Of a stretch of DNA of 64,000 nucleotides, positions 53,553 through 61,499 are shown one piece after another. How positions within the stretch are numbered: the stretch's first letter is position 1; each line of letters begins with the position of its first letter. A program made the translations under genes and the position numbers. A model generated the notes under the pieces. That model made no database searches and had not been told where the DNA came from. It saw only the letters and a program-made list of their open reading frames with translations. This DNA comes from Vibrio sp. Y2-5 (lineage in GTDB: Bacteria; Pseudomonadota; Gammaproteobacteria; Enterobacterales; Vibrionaceae): positions 22,013 through 86,012 of the forward strand of contig NZ_JACVEG010000012.1 in assembly GCF_014596725.1 (NCBI RefSeq). Direction: 5' to 3'.

Positions 53553-53581
53553 AAAGAGCCGTAATCAATCGGCTCTTTTTT
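53553..53581 (+). terminator. Terminator of galU
   Basis: Stem AAAGAGCCG/CGGCTCTTT (53553-53561 with 53570-53578) with an eight-base loop and a T-run. Confidence 0.93.
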
Positions 53582-53590
53582 ATTAGTTAA

Positions 53591-53606
53591 CTGTTTTTAT
53601 ATCCAG
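53591..53606. promoter_or_regulatory. Predicted LexA (SOS) box of uvrA
   Basis: CTGTTTTTATATCCAG fits the LexA consensus CTGT-N8-ACAG with one mismatch (CCAG). It lies 79 bp upstream of the uvrA start, between the galU terminator and uvrA. uvrA is SOS-induced in E. coli and its box there also deviates in the second half. Confidence 0.7.
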
Positions 53607-53684
53607 TATTTCTTGCACATTTCTCACTCTATGTAATACTTGCTCGACTTAGCCTTTAACGAAGCCAAAGACAGAGCAAATCAA

Positions 53685-56507
53685 ATGGACAAAATTGAAG
53701 TACGTGGTGCTCGAACCCATAACCTGAAAAATATCAATCTCACGATTCCCCGTGACAAACTGATCGTCATTACCGGACTTTCTGGTTCAGGGAAATCTTC
53801 TTTAGCCTTTGATACATTATATGCCGAAGGCCAGAGACGTTATGTGGAATCTCTCTCTGCCTACGCTCGCCAGTTCTTGTCTTTGATGGAAAAGCCAGAC
53901 GTAGACCACATTGAAGGTCTATCACCGGCGATCTCTATTGAGCAAAAGTCGACATCACACAACCCGCGTTCAACTGTGGGAACTATTACCGAAATCTACG
54001 ATTATTTGCGATTGCTGTTTGCTCGTGTCGGTGAACCTCGTTGTCCCGAACATAAAACTCCACTTGCCGCTCAAACAATCAGCCAAATGGTAGACAAAGT
54101 ATTAGAGCTTCCTGAAGGCTCAAAGTTGATGCTGCTTGCTCCTATCGTTAAAGAGCGAAAAGGTGAGCATGTTAAAACGCTGGAAAATTTAGCGGCTCAA
54201 GGATTTATTCGTGCGCGAATTGATGGCGAGATCTGCGATTTGTCCGATCCACCGACACTTGAACTGCATAAAAAGCATACGATTGAAGTCGTGGTTGATC
54301 GTTTTAAAGTACGTTCTGACTTGCAACAACGTCTAGCCGAATCATTTGAGACAGCGTTGGAGCTCTCAGGTGGCAATGTTGTGGTTGCACCAATGGATGA
54401 GGAAGGCGAAGAGCAAATATTCTCAGCCAACTTTGCCTGTCCGCATTGTGGTTACAGCATGCGTGAGCTTGAGCCTCGCTTGTTCTCATTCAACAACCCA
54501 GCCGGTGCTTGTCCAACTTGTGATGGCCTTGGTGTACAACAGTATTTTGACCCAAGCAGAGTTATTCAAGATGAGAAACTGAGCTTAGCAGAAGGCGCTA
54601 TTCGTGGTTGGGATCAAAAGAATTACTATTACTTCCAAATGCTCAGCTCTTTAGCTGCCCATTACGACTTTGACCTACAGACTCCATTCAACAAACTCGG
54701 CAAAAAGATCAAAGAGATCATTCTTTACGGTTCTGGTCGTACCGAAATCGAATTTAACTATATCAATGACCGAGGTGACATCCGAGTCAAGCGACATCCA
54801 TTTGAAGGAATACTGAATAACCTTGAGCGTCGCTATCGCGATACGGAATCCAATTCTGTTCGCGAAGAATTGGTGAAATACATTTCCAACAAACCATGTA
54901 GCCATTGCGAAGGTACACGCTTACGCCTCGAAGCCCGCAACGTTTTCGTCAATGACACGCCACTACCGCAAGTGGTAGAACTTAGCATTGCTGATGCGCT
55001 TCAGTTTTTCCAATCTCTGACACTTGAAGGTCAACGAGCTCAAATTGCAGAAAAGATCATGAAAGAAGTGAATGATCGTTTGCAGTTCTTGGTCAATGTC
55101 GGTCTGAACTATTTAAACTTATCACGCAGTGCCGAAACTCTTTCAGGTGGTGAAGCACAACGAATCCGCTTGGCGAGTCAAATTGGCGCGGGACTGGTCG
55201 GTGTAATGTATGTTCTCGATGAACCGTCTATCGGTCTCCACCAGCGAGATAATGAAAGATTGCTTAAAACCCTAGAACACCTACGAGATTTAGGGAATAC
55301 CGTTCTTGTAGTTGAGCATGATGAAGACGCGATTCGCATGGCTGATCACGTTATTGATATTGGCCCTGGCGCGGGTGTCCACGGTGGTAGCGTAGTGGCT
55401 GAAGGTAATGTCACGGATATCATCAACAACCCTAACTCTCTTACAGGGCAATACCTCAGTGGCGTAAAAGAGATTGAAATACCAAAACAAAGAACACCAA
55501 AAGATGCGAAGAAGACGGTAGAGCTTCTTGGAGCATCTGGTAACAACTTAAAAGATGTGAATCTTTCTATTCCTGTTGGACTATTTACTTGTGTAACAGG
55601 GGTTTCCGGTTCAGGTAAATCAACGCTGATTAACGATACCTTTTTTAATATCGCGCATATCGCGTTAAATGGTGCAACGACATCAACACCCGCACCATAT
55701 AAATCAATTAAAGGTTTAGAACATTTCGATAAAGTGATTGATATCGACCAGAGCCCAATAGGCCGTACACCACGCTCAAATCCTGCGACCTATACAGGTA
55801 TATTCACGCCGATTCGTGAGCTTTTTTCAGGAACTCAAGAATCCCGTTCTCGTGGCTATAAACCGGGACGCTTTAGTTTCAACGTCCGAGGTGGTCGCTG
55901 TGAAGCCTGTCAGGGCGATGGCGTAATCAAAGTCGAAATGCACTTCTTACCCGATGTTTACGTCCCTTGTGATGTGTGTAAAGGAAAGCGCTACAACCGT
56001 GAAACTTTAGAAGTTCGTTATAAAGGCAAAACGATTGATGAAGTCCTTAACATGACCGTTGAGGACGCTCATGAGTTCTTTGAGCCTGTGCCAGTGATAG
56101 CACGTAAACTGCAAACGCTAATGGACGTTGGTTTGTCATACATCCGTCTCGGTCAGTCGGCTACGACATTGTCGGGTGGTGAAGCTCAACGGGTCAAACT
56201 CTCGCGAGAACTGTCTAAACGTGACACGGGTAAAACACTTTATATTTTGGATGAACCCACTACAGGTTTGCATTTCCACGATATTCAACAACTGCTTAAT
56301 GTACTGCATTGTCTGCGCGATCACGGGAACACAGTTGTGGTTATTGAACACAATCTTGATGTGATTAAAACCGCAGACTGGATCGTTGATTTAGGCCCCG
56401 AAGGAGGACAAGGTGGTGGTGAAATTATTGCGGAAGGTACACCTGAAGATGTAGCGAAAAGCAAAGTTTCCCATACCGCTCGTTTCTTAAAACCTATGTT
56501 GAAATAG
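53685..56507 (+). CDS. uvrA: Excinuclease ABC subunit A
   Basis: A 940-residue damage-recognition ATPase of nucleotide excision repair, the same length as E. coli UvrA. Two ABC modules are visible: Walker A GLSGSGKSS (31-39) and, in the second half, GVSGSGKST. Signature motifs are LSGGEAQRIRLA and LSGGEAQRVKLS. Zinc Cys pairs are CPHC..CPTC and CEAC..CDVC. Start ATG 53685 (MDKIEVRG) gives the family N-terminus. Unlike E. coli, it is not directly divergent from ssb: qstR and galU lie between. Confidence 0.98.
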   Translation: MDKIEVRGARTHNLKNINLTIPRDKLIVITGLSGSGKSSLAFDTLYAEGQRRYVESLSAYARQFLSLMEKPDVDHIEGLSPAISIEQKSTSHNPRSTVGTITEIYDYLRLLFARVGEPRCPEHKTPLAAQTISQMVDKVLELPEGSKLMLLAPIVKERKGEHVKTLENLAAQGFIRARIDGEICDLSDPPTLELHKKHTIEVVVDRFKVRSDLQQRLAESFETALELSGGNVVVAPMDEEGEEQIFSANFACPHCGYSMRELEPRLFSFNNPAGACPTCDGLGVQQYFDPSRVIQDEKLSLAEGAIRGWDQKNYYYFQMLSSLAAHYDFDLQTPFNKLGKKIKEIILYGSGRTEIEFNYINDRGDIRVKRHPFEGILNNLERRYRDTESNSVREELVKYISNKPCSHCEGTRLRLEARNVFVNDTPLPQVVELSIADALQFFQSLTLEGQRAQIAEKIMKEVNDRLQFLVNVGLNYLNLSRSAETLSGGEAQRIRLASQIGAGLVGVMYVLDEPSIGLHQRDNERLLKTLEHLRDLGNTVLVVEHDEDAIRMADHVIDIGPGAGVHGGSVVAEGNVTDIINNPNSLTGQYLSGVKEIEIPKQRTPKDAKKTVELLGASGNNLKDVNLSIPVGLFTCVTGVSGSGKSTLINDTFFNIAHIALNGATTSTPAPYKSIKGLEHFDKVIDIDQSPIGRTPRSNPATYTGIFTPIRELFSGTQESRSRGYKPGRFSFNVRGGRCEACQGDGVIKVEMHFLPDVYVPCDVCKGKRYNRETLEVRYKGKTIDEVLNMTVEDAHEFFEPVPVIARKLQTLMDVGLSYIRLGQSATTLSGGEAQRVKLSRELSKRDTGKTLYILDEPTTGLHFHDIQQLLNVLHCLRDHGNTVVVIEHNLDVIKTADWIVDLGPEGGQGGGEIIAEGTPEDVAKSKVSHTARFLKPMLK

Positions 56508-56538
56508 AAAAAATCTGTAGAAACGAAAAAAAAACGGT

Positions 56539-56585
56539 AAATTAGGGCCTGTCAGCCCTAATTTGCCTGCTAAGACAAAGCAGGT
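56539..56585 (+). other. Two adjacent hairpins between uvrA and pglL
   Basis: The first has a perfect 10-bp stem AAATTAGGGC/GCCCTAATTT (56539-56548 with 56555-56564). The second is CCTGC/GCAGG (56566-56570 with 56580-56584). Neither has a T-run on the plus strand, while an A-run lies upstream. They may reduce readthrough from uvrA or structure the pglL leader. Confidence 0.6.
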
Positions 56586-56612
56586 TTCTTCGCAAAGGAC
56601 ATTGAAACACTT

Positions 56613-58379
56613 ATGGCAACCTTGCTGTTAAGCGGAACTCAACTTGAGCCACAAGCACCGAGTGTGCCTAAAAACAAACCGTTTCTGATCGCGGTTAGCT
56701 TTGTTTATCTCATAGCAATGCACGTTTTTATGCCCAATTTAAGTGGCGATGGATTATCGTTACCCTTCAATGCCACAACTTGGATTGCAATCAGTGTTCC
56801 CTTAGCGCTTGGCTTGTATCAAATGAGCAGCTATCAGCACCTGCGGTATTCCAAACTGACTATTGGTCTTTGGGTGTGCTGTGTGATCATGACACTTCCG
56901 CTGTTTTTTTCCAATGCACAGTGGTACAGCGAACTAACACGAATTATTGGTCTTTGGGCTGGTTTTTCACTTTTCTTAGTTCTACAGCAATTTCATTTCA
57001 GCAATAAAAACAAACAGAAATTACTTCTGTACATTGTTTTTGCTAGCCTCATTGAAGCACTATTTGGTATTTACCAATACAGCTTCTTAGACACTGAAAA
57101 CGTCTTTAACTATGACACCGTAAGAAACCTGCCTTACGGCATCTTTCAGCATCCTGATGTTATGGCTAGCTTCCTTGCCACAGGCCTAGTGGTTTCAGGT
57201 TACCTCTTGGCTCGCCAACCGAAAAAATACAATAAAAAACTCAGTGAAGTGAGCTTACTGTACATCACACCTGTAATATCAATCCCGCTACTCATAGTCT
57301 TGCACTCTCTGGTTGGTTGGATATCTGCTGCGATAGGTGTACTACTCATATTGCCGTATCTGTATCGTTTTTCACCTCGCCAACGTTTTACAAACTGGGT
57401 TTTGGCGACAATTGCTGGATTAATTATTGGCTTAGGCACGGTGTATTTACATCACCATCAAAACAGCGATAATGAGCCTTACCTTTCATCCGTGCCTTAC
57501 AGCATCGTTCTACCTCAAGCCATCGACATGCTGATTGAAAAGCCATTTACAGGCTATGGTTACGGAAAGTTTGAGTCGAGTTATATCCTGTATACCGCTA
57601 GACAGCATCAGCTCAATCCAAACTACAAAGCAGGAATTCCATCAATGGAACATCCTCATAATGAGTTTCTCTTTTGGGGAATTGAAGGTGGGCTATTACC
57701 AGTATTAGGTATGGCTTTGGCTGCGAGCTTTGTGCTGATTCGGATATATTCAGCTAAGAAAGGAACTCGGTTGGCTATGTTCGCTTTGTTGTTGCCAATC
57801 GTTATCCACAGCCTAGTCGATGCACCTTTCTACCAGTCGAGCATTCATTGGCTAACCTTTATGATATTACTGTTCTGGATCGACCAACGCGTTGCCAAAT
57901 ATCGAGTGTTTCGTTTTAGCAAAGCCAGCAGAACACTGTTACGAATCACGAGTTTAGTTCTACCTGTCGCCACCTGTTTTTATATGGCAAGTGTCCTTCA
58001 TACCAATTTCTACCTGACTAAATTTGAAACATCCAATCCGAAGCAACTGGATATATTGAATAAAGTCGTTAATCCGGTGCTCATCAAAGACAGATTGGAT
58101 TGGGAAATGTACAGCACGTATTTAGATCTCGGATTAGATGAGAAAAAGTTCGAGTACATCCAGCCGTATATCGACTGGTCTTTGAAGATTATTCAAAGCA
58201 AACCGAGACCGGATTTGTATGAGAAATTAATTAAGGCTTATCAGGCTATTGGTGATACGAGCCGAGCTGAACAAACCAGAACGGAGGCCGCTTTCTTGTT
58301 TCCCGCTTTAGATTTTAGCCATATCCAATACCTGGGCTTAGTTGATAATCCAGAACAAATAGAGACAAATTTTGAGTAA
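56613..58379 (+). CDS. pglL: PglL-type O-oligosaccharyltransferase
   Basis: A 588-residue inner-membrane protein of the Wzy/WaaL/PglL superfamily, with about a dozen membrane helices and a C-terminal TPR-like soluble part (about 470-588). The PHNEFLFWGIEGG segment near residue 350 holds the conserved His of these ligases. Location next to uvrA equals V. cholerae VC0393, shown to transfer glycans to pilin when expressed in E. coli. The natural target in vibrios is not settled. An alternative is O-antigen ligase, but no O-antigen cluster is nearby. Confidence 0.82.
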   Translation: MATLLLSGTQLEPQAPSVPKNKPFLIAVSFVYLIAMHVFMPNLSGDGLSLPFNATTWIAISVPLALGLYQMSSYQHLRYSKLTIGLWVCCVIMTLPLFFSNAQWYSELTRIIGLWAGFSLFLVLQQFHFSNKNKQKLLLYIVFASLIEALFGIYQYSFLDTENVFNYDTVRNLPYGIFQHPDVMASFLATGLVVSGYLLARQPKKYNKKLSEVSLLYITPVISIPLLIVLHSLVGWISAAIGVLLILPYLYRFSPRQRFTNWVLATIAGLIIGLGTVYLHHHQNSDNEPYLSSVPYSIVLPQAIDMLIEKPFTGYGYGKFESSYILYTARQHQLNPNYKAGIPSMEHPHNEFLFWGIEGGLLPVLGMALAASFVLIRIYSAKKGTRLAMFALLLPIVIHSLVDAPFYQSSIHWLTFMILLFWIDQRVAKYRVFRFSKASRTLLRITSLVLPVATCFYMASVLHTNFYLTKFETSNPKQLDILNKVVNPVLIKDRLDWEMYSTYLDLGLDEKKFEYIQPYIDWSLKIIQSKPRPDLYEKLIKAYQAIGDTSRAEQTRTEAAFLFPALDFSHIQYLGLVDNPEQIETNFE

Positions 58380-58381
58380 AT

Positions 58382-58411
58382 AAAAAGGTGGCAAAAGCCA
58401 CCTTTTTATTT
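58382..58411. terminator. Bidirectional terminator pglL/aminotransferase
   Basis: Perfect 11-bp stem AAAAAGGTGGC/GCCACCTTTTT (58382-58392 with 58397-58407) and an AAAA loop, between convergent genes. Confidence 0.95.
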
Positions 58412-58417
58412 TTAGCG

Positions 58418-59539
58418 TTACTGAGTCAGAGATTCTTCCAATGCTCTGAGACACAAGGCGATATTTTCAGAACGAGCTCCATAGCCCATAACACCAATAC
58501 GCCAAGCCTTGCCTGCTAAAGCTCCAAGTCCAGAGCCAATTTCCAAGTTGTATTCATTGAGAAGGTGGCTACGAACTTTAGCGTCATCAACACCCTCTGG
58601 AATGTAAACGGCATTCAGTTGTGGTAAGCGATACCCTTCTTCCACGACAAACTTGAATCCCATTTTTTCTAAACCAAGCTTGAGTTTTTCATGCATCGCT
58701 TGATGACGAGACCAAGCATTTTCCAATCCTTCATTTTTCAAAATCAGTAATGCTTCGTGCAGCGCATATAAACTGTTCACGGGTGCAGTATGGTGGTAAC
58801 TACGTTTATTGCCACCGCTCCAATACCCCAAAACTAAACTCTGATCTAAAAACCAACTTTGGATCGGAGTCTTTCTCGCTTGGATCTTTTCAATTGCTTT
58901 TTCTGACAGAGTCAACGGTGATAATCCCGGAACACAAGAGAGACATTTCTGACTACCAGAATAAACCGCATCCAATTGCCATTCATCCACCAGCAGTGGT
59001 ACTCCACCTAAAGAAGTCACAGCATCGACAATCGTCAGCATATTATTTTGCTTAGCCAAAGCGCCTAGTGTTTGAGCATCACTTAAAGCCCCTGTCGATG
59101 TTTCAGCATGGACGAAAGCAAGAATCTTAGCATCGGGATGCTGACTGATAGTTTGTTCCACTTTGCGGATAGAGACTGGCGTTCCCCACTCATCATCCAC
59201 CGTAATAGCAATGCCACCACAACGGACAACATTTTCACGCATGCGCTCACCGAAAACACCATTTCGGCAAACAATGACTTTATCGCCGGGCTCAACCAAA
59301 TTGACGAAACACGCCTCCATACCGGCACTCCCTGGAGCGGAAACCGCGATGGTAAACTCGTTTTCTGTTTGGAAAGCATATTTGAGTAGCACCTTTAACT
59401 CATCCATCATAGCGACAAACAGCGGATCTAAATGCCCTACTGTCGGACGACTCAGCGCCTGCAATACTTGAGGAGAGATGTCAGAGGGACCGGGTCCCAT
59501 AAGAATTCGGTGCGGAGGGATGAAACTTTGTATAGTCAT
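58418..59539 (-). CDS. Class V pyridoxal-phosphate aminotransferase
   Basis: A 373-residue fold-type I aminotransferase related to alanine/serine-glyoxylate aminotransferases. The opening MGPGPSDISPQVLQAL, GSAGMEA (phosphate-binding turn, about 70-76), Asp172 in IVDAVTSLGG and the Schiff-base Lys198 in SGSQKCLS are visible. The amino donor cannot be read from sequence: serine-glyoxylate, alanine-glyoxylate and 2-aminoethylphosphonate-type enzymes all resemble it. No phosphonate genes are adjacent. It is divergent from the lysC riboswitch region. Confidence 0.85.
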   Translation of the reverse strand: MTIQSFIPPHRILMGPGPSDISPQVLQALSRPTVGHLDPLFVAMMDELKVLLKYAFQTENEFTIAVSAPGSAGMEACFVNLVEPGDKVIVCRNGVFGERMRENVVRCGGIAITVDDEWGTPVSIRKVEQTISQHPDAKILAFVHAETSTGALSDAQTLGALAKQNNMLTIVDAVTSLGGVPLLVDEWQLDAVYSGSQKCLSCVPGLSPLTLSEKAIEKIQARKTPIQSWFLDQSLVLGYWSGGNKRSYHHTAPVNSLYALHEALLILKNEGLENAWSRHQAMHEKLKLGLEKMGFKFVVEEGYRLPQLNAVYIPEGVDDAKVRSHLLNEYNLEIGSGLGALAGKAWRIGVMGYGARSENIALCLRALEESLTQ

Positions 59540-59799
59540 AGGTGCTCCCAGTTATTATTAGTAATAAGCTTTCACGGACGAAAATGTAGAGTACGGCAGA
59601 AACAATACGACGACAATTCGACAGAGGTCTATGCTGCCTGACTATTTCGACATATTTATTTTCATTTATCACAAATTTACAATTGACAACAGTTTCACAA
59701 AACCGTTCAATGAGTGGACTATTTATCCCTATCTTATTGGGGTTGTTATAGGTGACCACATTTGGCCACATTAATACAACACTAAGCAGAATGGGGTAA

Positions 59800-59967
59800 C
59801 AGAAGAGGAGCACTGCCCAGGCAGATGTTTTGTGGAGCCTCAACTCCAAAACAAAACATTCAGGGGGAGCAGTGCCGAGATAAACCAAGGTTGTGGATTT
59901 GGTTTATCGGTTGTCAGGGTTGAATCCCTCCAACTGTCATCAGTGCTATGCTGATGAAGAGCTTCTG
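59800..59967 (+). ncRNA. Lysine riboswitch (L-box) of lysC
   Basis: The 168-nt aptamer matches the E. coli lysC L-box segment by segment. P1 is CAGAAG (59800-59805) with CTTCTG (59962-59967). It is followed by GAGGAGCACTGCC, GTGGAGCC, GGGGGAGCAGTGCCGAGAT, GGGTTGAATCCC and the closing GAAGAGCTTCTG. Conserved core purines are in place. It senses lysine and reduces expression of lysC, the first lysine-pathway step. The gene starts 122 nt after P1. Confidence 0.93.
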
Positions 59968-60037
59968 AGGAATTTGATACAACCTGCCTGTTGTTACACC
60001 CCTCTATTTTGCTCTAAGAAACTCTCTTCAAAACATT

Positions 60038-60063
60038 GGAAGTTGGATTACCAACCTTTTTAA
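60038..60063 (+). terminator. Riboswitch-associated terminator before lysC
   Basis: Stem GTTGG/CCAAC (60042-60046 with 60051-60055) with extra weak pairs outside, ATTA loop, then five T residues. It lies between the aptamer and the lysC ribosome-binding site, so it can serve as the expression platform. Confidence 0.6.
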
Positions 60064-60089
60064 TTTCTAGGAAGTCTGGGAGAAATGTA

Positions 60090-61442
60090 GTGAGCGCATT
60101 CAATGTCGCCAAGTTTGGTGGAACAAGTGTTGCAAATTTTGAAGCAATGAGCCGTTGCTCTGCAATTATCGAAAATAACCCACAAACACGATTAGTCGTC
60201 AGCAGTGCCTGCTCTGGCGTAACAAACTTACTTGTTGAACTTGCTAATGGCGTTCAGGATGCAGACCAAAGATTAAGCATCATGAAACAGTTGGCTGATA
60301 TTCATGATTCGATTATCGACCAATTGGCTGAACCAACCCAAGTAGAAAAAGAAGTTCACTCGATGCTAGATGGCATCGCTAGCGCTGCCGAAGCTGCATC
60401 ATTTCAGTCCAGCAAAAAACTGACAGATCATTTGGTCGCTTGCGGCGAACTGATGTCGACGTATATTTTGACCCAGTTGATGCGTGAGCGCGGTGTTAAT
60501 ACCGTTCGCTTTGATATTCGTGAAATATTAAGAACAGATAGCCATTACGGCCGAGCTGAACCACAAATCGAAGAGATGGCTAAACTGGCGCAAGAAAAGC
60601 TTGCACCACTTTGCGCTGAATATGTTGTAGTTACTCAAGGTTTTATCGGTTCTGATGAACAAGGTAACACCACAACACTTGGTCGTGGCGGTAGTGATTA
60701 CTCTGCAGCGCTGATTGCAGAATCAGTAAAAGCTTCTGGTTTAGAGATTTGGACGGATGTTCCTGGGATCTACACTACCGATCCACGTATTGCACCGAAA
60801 GCTGCTCCAATTCCAGAGATCAGCTTTAGTGAAGCATCGGAAATGGCGAACTTTGGCGCAAAAATTCTACACCCTTCTACATTGGTGCCTGCACTTCGTC
60901 ATGAAATCCCTGTTTTTGTGGGCTCTTCAAAAAATCCAGATAAAGGCGGCACTTGGATTCGTCAACATGTAGAAAACTCTCCACAATTCCGAGCACTAGC
61001 ACTGCGTTGTAATCAAACTATGGTGACATTACGCAGCGCAAAAATGTTCCATGCGTATGGTTTCTTAGCCAAAGTATTTGAGGTTTTAGCGAAATACAAA
61101 ATCTCTGTAGACCTGATCACCACTTCTGAAATCAGTGTGTCACTGACACTCGATAAAACAGACACATCAGGCGGTGCACCTGAGCTTCCTCAAGAAGCCA
61201 AGGAAGAGTTACAAGAGCTTTGTACTGTAGAAGTCGAACACAACCTTTGCCTCGTAGCATTGATTGGTAACCATATGGAAACTAAAGGCTATGCGAAAGA
61301 AGTATTCAGCACCTTAGGTGACTTTAACTTGCGCATGATCTGTTATGGCGCAAGTGACCATAACTTGTGTTTCTTAGTCGATGCTCATGAATCTAAAGCG
61401 GTAATTCAGAAGCTTCATTTAGATCTGTTTGAAAATCGCTAA
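60090..61442 (+). CDS. lysC: Lysine-sensitive aspartokinase III
   Basis: A 450-residue kinase phosphorylating aspartate, the entry to lysine, threonine and methionine synthesis. KFGGTSVANFEAM is the kinase signature; GRGGSDYSAAL binds ATP. Two ACT domains at the C-terminus (about 310-450, VDLITTSEISVSL and IRMICYG-like RMICYGASDHN) bind lysine. Start GTG 60090 has GGGAGA 7-12 bases upstream; the reading from 60036 runs through the terminator and was rejected. Length is E. coli-like (449), monofunctional, not fused to homoserine dehydrogenase. Confidence 0.96.
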   Translation: MSAFNVAKFGGTSVANFEAMSRCSAIIENNPQTRLVVSSACSGVTNLLVELANGVQDADQRLSIMKQLADIHDSIIDQLAEPTQVEKEVHSMLDGIASAAEAASFQSSKKLTDHLVACGELMSTYILTQLMRERGVNTVRFDIREILRTDSHYGRAEPQIEEMAKLAQEKLAPLCAEYVVVTQGFIGSDEQGNTTTLGRGGSDYSAALIAESVKASGLEIWTDVPGIYTTDPRIAPKAAPIPEISFSEASEMANFGAKILHPSTLVPALRHEIPVFVGSSKNPDKGGTWIRQHVENSPQFRALALRCNQTMVTLRSAKMFHAYGFLAKVFEVLAKYKISVDLITTSEISVSLTLDKTDTSGGAPELPQEAKEELQELCTVEVEHNLCLVALIGNHMETKGYAKEVFSTLGDFNLRMICYGASDHNLCFLVDAHESKAVIQKLHLDLFENR

Positions 61443-61450
61443 TCAGATAA

Positions 61451-61480
61451 AACAAAGGTCACCATAAGGTGACCTTTGTT
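61451..61480. terminator. Bidirectional terminator lysC/metH
   Basis: Perfect 13-bp stem AACAAAGGTCACC/GGTGACCTTTGTT (61451-61463 with 61468-61480) and an ATAA loop, between convergent genes. Confidence 0.95.
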
Positions 61481-61499
61481 ATTTTCGTTCGTAAATATC

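Larger units (their letters stand above)
59540..60089. other. lysC leader and control region (550 bp)
   Basis: The region has the lysine riboswitch at 59800-59967 and a terminator at 60038-60063. The left part (59540-59799) must carry the divergent promoters. A TTGACA at 59682-59687 is a possible -35 for lysC, but no matching -10 is convincing. CCACATT occurs twice at about 59756-59778. Confidence 0.6.

Noticed and set aside
59481..59888. 135-residue minus-strand reading frame upstream of the aminotransferase
   Set aside because: It runs antisense across the lysine riboswitch, lacks a ribosome-binding site and has no recognisable protein pattern.
60036..60089. N-terminal extension of lysC to 60036
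   Set aside because: It would pass through the terminator hairpin and adds residues absent from aspartokinases; GTG 60090 has the ribosome-binding site.
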